Shown piece by piece: positions 60,584 to 64,000 of a stretch of DNA of 64,000 nucleotides (within the stretch, counting starts at the first letter, position 1; each line of letters opens with the position of its first letter). Origin of the DNA: Candidatus Zhuqueibacterota bacterium (GTDB lineage: Bacteria; Zhuqueibacterota; Zhuqueibacteria; Oceanimicrobiales; Oceanimicrobiaceae); assembly GCA_029261995.1 (NCBI GenBank), contig JAJDAF010000061.1:216219-280218 (forward strand), written 5' to 3'. The notes under the pieces are model-generated. The model was not told the origin of the DNA, ran no database searches, and was given only the letters and a program-made list of their open reading frames with translations. Position numbers and translations under genes: made by a program.

Positions 60584-62425
60584 CTAAAACTTAAAATCGT
60601 CAATTGGATAATCGCGTTCATCAGGGGTCTGCTGTTGGTCATGACTCTTGACCCGTGACGAATCGAGAGGCAATTCTTGTTGTTCTAGGTTATTAGCATT
60701 CTGGGTTTTTGAGCCTCTGTTCTCGCCGTGTTGCCTTGTATTCTTGAGTTGTAAATTACGAGAGAGAAAGTATTCATTAGGGACAAACGCTTCGGCAACG
60801 TCCGGGTAGCTTTGATAGGTTAACGAGCATTGCGCCACGGGCAGGCCATGCAATTTGAGGTAGAAATGCAAGTCCGGTAAGCTCTGGATTTGTGACGGAA
60901 TTACCAGACGGCCCAAACTGTTGCTGCGATGGTAGGATTCACTGTCACGGGATTCTCTGTAACCCGCTGAATAGCTGCTCTCGATGGCTTCACTTTCAGC
61001 CTCACCCAGGAGGTCTGACATGTACTTGGCGGTATAATTTTCGTTATTTCGAAATAGCACGAAGTTATTCATGTGATCCAACAAAGAATTGGCTAAATGT
61101 TCACCATACAAATGGTCTAGTTGGGACTTGGTTTGAATGCCAATAAAGAAGGCCGCGCCCTTGCTGCGTCCGAGTTTGACTAACTCAAGGATGCTCTCCA
61201 TACGCTCAAGTGTGCTGAACTCGTCCAGGAGAAAGAAAATTCTCCGGTCAGGGTCATCCCGAAGGGATAACAACACAGTCGCCAGGGAATTGATAAAGAA
61301 GCTGTAGACTCCCTTCAATGTCTCTTTCTGGTCAGCGGCATTAGGCAGAAAAATTAGGCCTGGCTGGTCATTGGTCAGCCACTCGTGCAATGACAATTGT
61401 GTCTGTTCCGGTTGCGCCACCATGTAGTTGAGAATGCGGACGTTTTGTCCGAGTACGGACAAGACGCCTTGTGTCTGCCCTGAGCCAGGATTTCTAATGA
61501 TGGCGCAGAGGGTTCCGTCTATTTGCTCTAGCGCCGAGAGCAGCCGCTGGTGTAAATTCGGTGCCGACAGGAACTCGGCCGTCTGCCGAATGCTGTGCTG
61601 TCCGGTGGCGTAGCAGTATTGCAGCACGCTGGACAGTATCTTGCGCGCCGTATCGACAAAAAACTGGGCTTGCGTGCTGCGCTCTTCCGGGATAATAGCG
61701 GCAGCTATGGTGTCAAAATCCGTCACCATGCTACGTCTGCTTTGCAGCATCTCAAAAAAATTCCAGTGCACGGAACGAGCATCAAATGGATTGTAAATGA
61801 GGTCAGTTTCTGGATTGTAGAATCTGGCGACGAACTCGCCCGCTTTGGCATCATAGACCAGTGCCTTGGCGCCCTTCGCCTTCAAATCAGCAATAACTCC
61901 AGAGATGAGCGTGGTCTTGCCAGTGCCAGGTGCGCCGGAGATCAGAAATTGTCGCGTCTCAAAAGCGCTTGCCACGGATAAATTGTCGGTGAGTTGGAGG
62001 CTTGGGCCCGTGGTGTTTAAACGCCGCCTTAGTTCCGCCTCACTAATCAAAGTCGAGCCGCGTACGGTTTTTCTCTTGAACCGACGCCTTGTCCTTCTGT
62101 GAAACAGGAACACCAGACCTGGCCAGCCAAGATAGACCACCAACGTCAAATACAACTGGGTTTGCAAACTCGCAAAAGTTGGCAATTGCAGGCTGTGAAC
62201 GAGCGCTGCACTCAGGTTGAAGGCACGAAAAGTCAACACGTGCTGCGACACAATTTGTTGAAGCATCTCAACTTCTATCGTTGACAAGTTCAGGAATGCA
62301 AGAATCAGAAGAACAAGTGCCAGACATAGATGGAGACAGAAAATACCGCGGAGAATGCGTAAGTGCATCTTGCCGGTCATGTGCATTTCAGTAGTGAACA
62401 CCTCGAAGCTCTTATAAGCGTTCAT
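60584..62425 (-). CDS. type IV coupling protein (TrwB/TraD-like)
   Basis: 613 residues. Two N-terminal membrane helices (about 27-46 and 91-111), a basic stretch (HRRTRRRFKRKT), then the ATPase: Walker A LISGAPGTGKTTLISGVIAD, YDAKAGEFVARFYNP, Walker B RRIFFLLDEFSTLERM and GIQTKSQL. Unlike the chimera in element 1 this one is complete. It pumps the relaxase-DNA complex to a secretion system, which must be supplied in trans since none is seen here. It overlaps the upstream gene by 4 bases. Confidence 0.93.
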   Translation of the reverse strand: MNAYKSFEVFTTEMHMTGKMHLRILRGIFCLHLCLALVLLILAFLNLSTIEVEMLQQIVSQHVLTFRAFNLSAALVHSLQLPTFASLQTQLYLTLVVYLGWPGLVFLFHRRTRRRFKRKTVRGSTLISEAELRRRLNTTGPSLQLTDNLSVASAFETRQFLISGAPGTGKTTLISGVIADLKAKGAKALVYDAKAGEFVARFYNPETDLIYNPFDARSVHWNFFEMLQSRRSMVTDFDTIAAAIIPEERSTQAQFFVDTARKILSSVLQYCYATGQHSIRQTAEFLSAPNLHQRLLSALEQIDGTLCAIIRNPGSGQTQGVLSVLGQNVRILNYMVAQPEQTQLSLHEWLTNDQPGLIFLPNAADQKETLKGVYSFFINSLATVLLSLRDDPDRRIFFLLDEFSTLERMESILELVKLGRSKGAAFFIGIQTKSQLDHLYGEHLANSLLDHMNNFVLFRNNENYTAKYMSDLLGEAESEAIESSYSAGYRESRDSESYHRSNSLGRLVIPSQIQSLPDLHFYLKLHGLPVAQCSLTYQSYPDVAEAFVPNEYFLSRNLQLKNTRQHGENRGSKTQNANNLEQQELPLDSSRVKSHDQQQTPDERDYPIDDFKF

Positions 62426-62763
62426 GGCTCGCTCACCTCGATGTTGTGGCTTTCCATATATCTTCTAATCTCCGTCTGAAGTTGTTTCAGATAGCCTCGA
62501 GCCGACTCACTCAATGCTGGCGCATGGCCGTCGTGGGCCTTGATGGTTTCAATCAAAAGCACCCGCAGGAGAACGTTATTTTTCTGCACGACCGTCAACA
62601 CCTCATCAGACGGCAACGAACCCGCCTCAAACAGGAGATGGTCATAAGCAAAATCAATACAGAAGCGGATAGTTTGAGCCACTGTTTTGTGATTCTTGAG
62701 CGCCTTCAGGTCTTCGAGCTTCGAACAGCCTTCGGCGGTAAGGGCAATAGATCGTTTTCTCAT
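62422..62763 (-). CDS. TrwA-like ribbon-helix-helix oriT-binding accessory protein
   Basis: 113 residues. The N-terminal 50 residues fit a ribbon-helix-helix (RSIALTAEGCSKLEDLKALK, then KTVAQTIRFCIDFAYDHL), and the rest is helical, like TrwA and TraY. The position, first of the three with a 4-base overlap to the coupling protein gene, copies the trwA-trwB-trwC order. It should bind oriT, stimulate nicking and repress the operon. The identity rests on architecture and context. Confidence 0.7.
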   Translation of the reverse strand: MRKRSIALTAEGCSKLEDLKALKNHKTVAQTIRFCIDFAYDHLLFEAGSLPSDEVLTVVQKNNVLLRVLLIETIKAHDGHAPALSESARGYLKQLQTEIRRYMESHNIEVSEP

Positions 62764-62812
62764 GTCCTATTCAAAATCCTTTCAACGGCAATTCATCCTC
62801 ATCATAACGGTG

Positions 62813-63142
62813 TCACTGCCACCGAGACCAGCGCCGCAATCGGTTCCGGCTCCAAAGAATCAGAACGAGTACCACCAAAACCAGCAATGCCCCGGCCCTG
62901 GCATCCAGTACACGAATGCTTTCAAATGAGGCTCTGACCACTGCAATGAGCACGATGGGACCCAAGACAAGCAGTGCGCCATTGCGCACCACGTTTTTCG
63001 GCCACTGCCTGTTGAACATGCGCGCCAGACCAGCACCAATGACAAGGGCTAGAAGCGCCACCGTCAGTATGGCACCGGCATTGAGACCGAGCAAGGTAAT
63101 GGCGGCTGTGGCAAGAACCAGTGCGGGAATCCATCTCGTCAT
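62813..63142 (-). CDS. small membrane protein, unknown
   Basis: 109 residues from ATG 63140-63142 (MTRWIPALVLATAAITLLGL); a TTG at 63190 would overlap the aminotransferase gene. Three or four hydrophobic segments (about 4-20, 22-38, 52-68, 82-98) and a basic end. I do not recognise a family. It follows the aminotransferase stop by one base, so the two are coupled. Function unknown. Confidence 0.6.
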   Translation of the reverse strand: MTRWIPALVLATAAITLLGLNAGAILTVALLALVIGAGLARMFNRQWPKNVVRNGALLVLGPIVLIAVVRASFESIRVLDARAGALLVLVVLVLILWSRNRLRRWSRWQ

Positions 63143-63143
63143 C

Positions 63144-64000
63144 TCAGTGCTCCCTATAATTGTTCCCATGTTCTTTTTTGACCAAAGCAACCCGGGTCTG
63201 ACAGTGCGCTTCTGCGATTGGGCAACTGGACAGGGGCCACTGCCGGGCTGCCGCCAACGCTTGATAGTACTGATGGTTGTACAAAGGCGTGCTGATAGGA
63301 AGTGGCGTCAGCCGCCAGTGGCTCGCTTGCCGACTTAGCCAGGTTTCGATATCTGTAATCTCAGCTGCAGGTTCAAAAGTAAAGGTATGGAATGAAGGCC
63401 GGACAGCGGGTCCTGGTATGGAAGTGGCGGCCAGACCTGCGTCGGCCAACCGATGTAACAGGTACAGACACTCCTGGCGATGCCTTGCCACTTCGGCCAG
63501 GGTTTCGTCAAAGACGGCGTTGGCTGCGACTGCGGCAAGCGGATTGATGCGCAGGTTTAGGCCAAATTCGTTGGTTGGTCTATCCGGCAGGTCGCGTCTT
63601 TGTCTAGTGGGATGGTGAAACTGTGCGATGAGTCGTTCATACAATTGTCGGTCATCCAAGACCGCGACCGCACCTTCACCGCCAAACAGGGCTTTGTTAA
63701 AGCCGAATGAGAAGATGGCGACATGCGCCAGATGACCCGTGTGATGCTCAGCCACATAAGCGCCGAAACTGGAGGCACAGTCCTGGATATAAAGCAGTTC
63801 ATGTTGGTCGGCAATCTGACGTAGCTCTGTCCCAACGGGGTGACCATAGAGGTCCACGGCCAAAAAGGCTCGTGTTTCAGAAGTAATCGAAGCCTCGAGC
63901 TGAGCTGGGTCCATGGTACCGTCAGGCAGCACATCCAACCAGTGCGGACGATGCCCGGTCGCCAGGATGCCGGCAATGCTGCCGCCCCAGGTCAGGCATG
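63144..64000 (-). CDS. DegT/DnrJ/EryC1-family aminotransferase, C-terminal part (runs off the window)
   Basis: The frame stays open to base 64000; the visible part starts CLTWGGSIAGILATGHRPHW and ends NNYREH. LYIQDCASSFGAYVAEHHTG, IFSFGFNKALFGGEGAV with the likely PLP lysine, and NEFGLNLRINPLAAVAANAV support the family, although it is distant from the enzyme at 780-2015. Sugar transamination is the family role. A sugar-modifying gene in a conjugative module is unexpected; it may be cargo or part of a surface-modification set further right. Confidence 0.75.
   Translation of the reverse strand, partial: CLTWGGSIAGILATGHRPHWLDVLPDGTMDPAQLEASITSETRAFLAVDLYGHPVGTELRQIADQHELLYIQDCASSFGAYVAEHHTGHLAHVAIFSFGFNKALFGGEGAVAVLDDRQLYERLIAQFHHPTRQRRDLPDRPTNEFGLNLRINPLAAVAANAVFDETLAEVARHRQECLYLLHRLADAGLAATSIPGPAVRPSFHTFTFEPAAEITDIETWLSRQASHWRLTPLPISTPLYNHQYYQALAAARQWPLSSCPIAEAHCQTRVALVKKEHGNNYREH

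Larger units (their letters stand above)
56166..64000. mobile_element. element 2: integrative/mobilizable element in a tRNA(CAT) gene (right end outside the window)
   Basis: It starts at the tRNA 3' half and holds an excisionase-like gene, relaxase/excisionase remnants, a palindromic non-coding region and an intact trwA-trwB-trwC-like module, with further genes at the edge. No integrase and no secretion-system genes are visible. It contains a relic closely similar to element 1's relaxase. Confidence 0.7.

Overview
The window reads as chromosomal DNA of a Gram-negative bacterium, most likely from the FCB group (a Calditrichota/KSB1/Zixibacteria-like lineage; this is inference). Two secreted proteins end in the 'YPNPFNP' C-terminal sorting domain typical of that group. 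The cell also has a TonB-dependent receptor, lipoproteins, a Wza/Wzz-type polysaccharide export system, ordinary AGGAGG ribosome-binding sites and TTGACA/TATAAT-like promoters. Most genes lie on the minus strand.

Layout, left to right. (1) 1-5.9 kb: exopolysaccharide locus transcribed leftward from a NusG/RfaH-like antiterminator through Wza, Wzz, a BY-type kinase, a DegT aminotransferase and a sugar-phosphate transferase to a PIG-L/LmbE deacetylase cut by the window edge. (2) 5.9-16.6 kb: a gene-poor stretch, then a decayed integrative element ending at a tRNA-Pro gene. It carries an integrase, an excisionase, a 5'-truncated relaxase-helicase, small cargo genes, a chimeric VirD4-like protein without Walker A, and a HTH initiator-like gene followed by three 23-bp iterons. 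(3) 16.6-31.8 kb: core chromosome with MerR, polysaccharide deacetylase, alanine dehydrogenase and M16 peptidase, then the classical operon rimP-nusA-infB-DUF503-rbfA-truB-ribF-rpsO-pnp, a TPR membrane protein and a transsulfuration enzyme. (4) 32-40 kb: a 1298-residue secreted double propeller, a RHH-MazF toxin-antitoxin pair, a second sorted secreted protein, a DUF819 membrane protein and a frameshifted lipoprotein hydrolase. (5) 40-48.3 kb: HIT hydrolase, then an overlapping uptake/salvage set (TonB receptor, ECF S component, Nudix, purine nucleoside phosphorylase), ThiD, MnmA, a VapC/Phd pair and cysteine desulfurase. (6) 48.5-56 kb: a membrane KAP-family ATPase fused to a periplasmic YCF48-type propeller, an ACE-like M2 metallopeptidase, an exported protein with a BlaI-like winged helix, and a sugar-nucleotide epimerase-like protein. 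(7) 56.2-64 kb: a second integrative/mobilizable element starting in a half tRNA(CAT). It has decayed relaxase and excisionase remnants, a structured palindromic non-coding region, and an intact trwA-trwB-trwC-like module, with a small membrane protein and a DegT aminotransferase at the window edge.

How genes work together: the polysaccharide genes form one overlapping operon with its own antiterminator. The translation/RNA operon is the textbook set. MnmA and the cysteine desulfurase belong to the same sulfur-relay chemistry. The TonB receptor and S component are probably the outer- and inner-membrane parts of one uptake route. The two mobile elements share a closely related relaxase sequence, and each has lost parts: element 1 lost the relaxase domain, element 2 its integrase within the visible part.

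The best candidates for something undescribed are the propeller-KAP ATPase (48491-51952), the chimeric repeat-rich VirD4-like protein (13676-15607), the iteron/initiator locus (15900-16400) and the nested palindromes at 57.54-57.82 kb.
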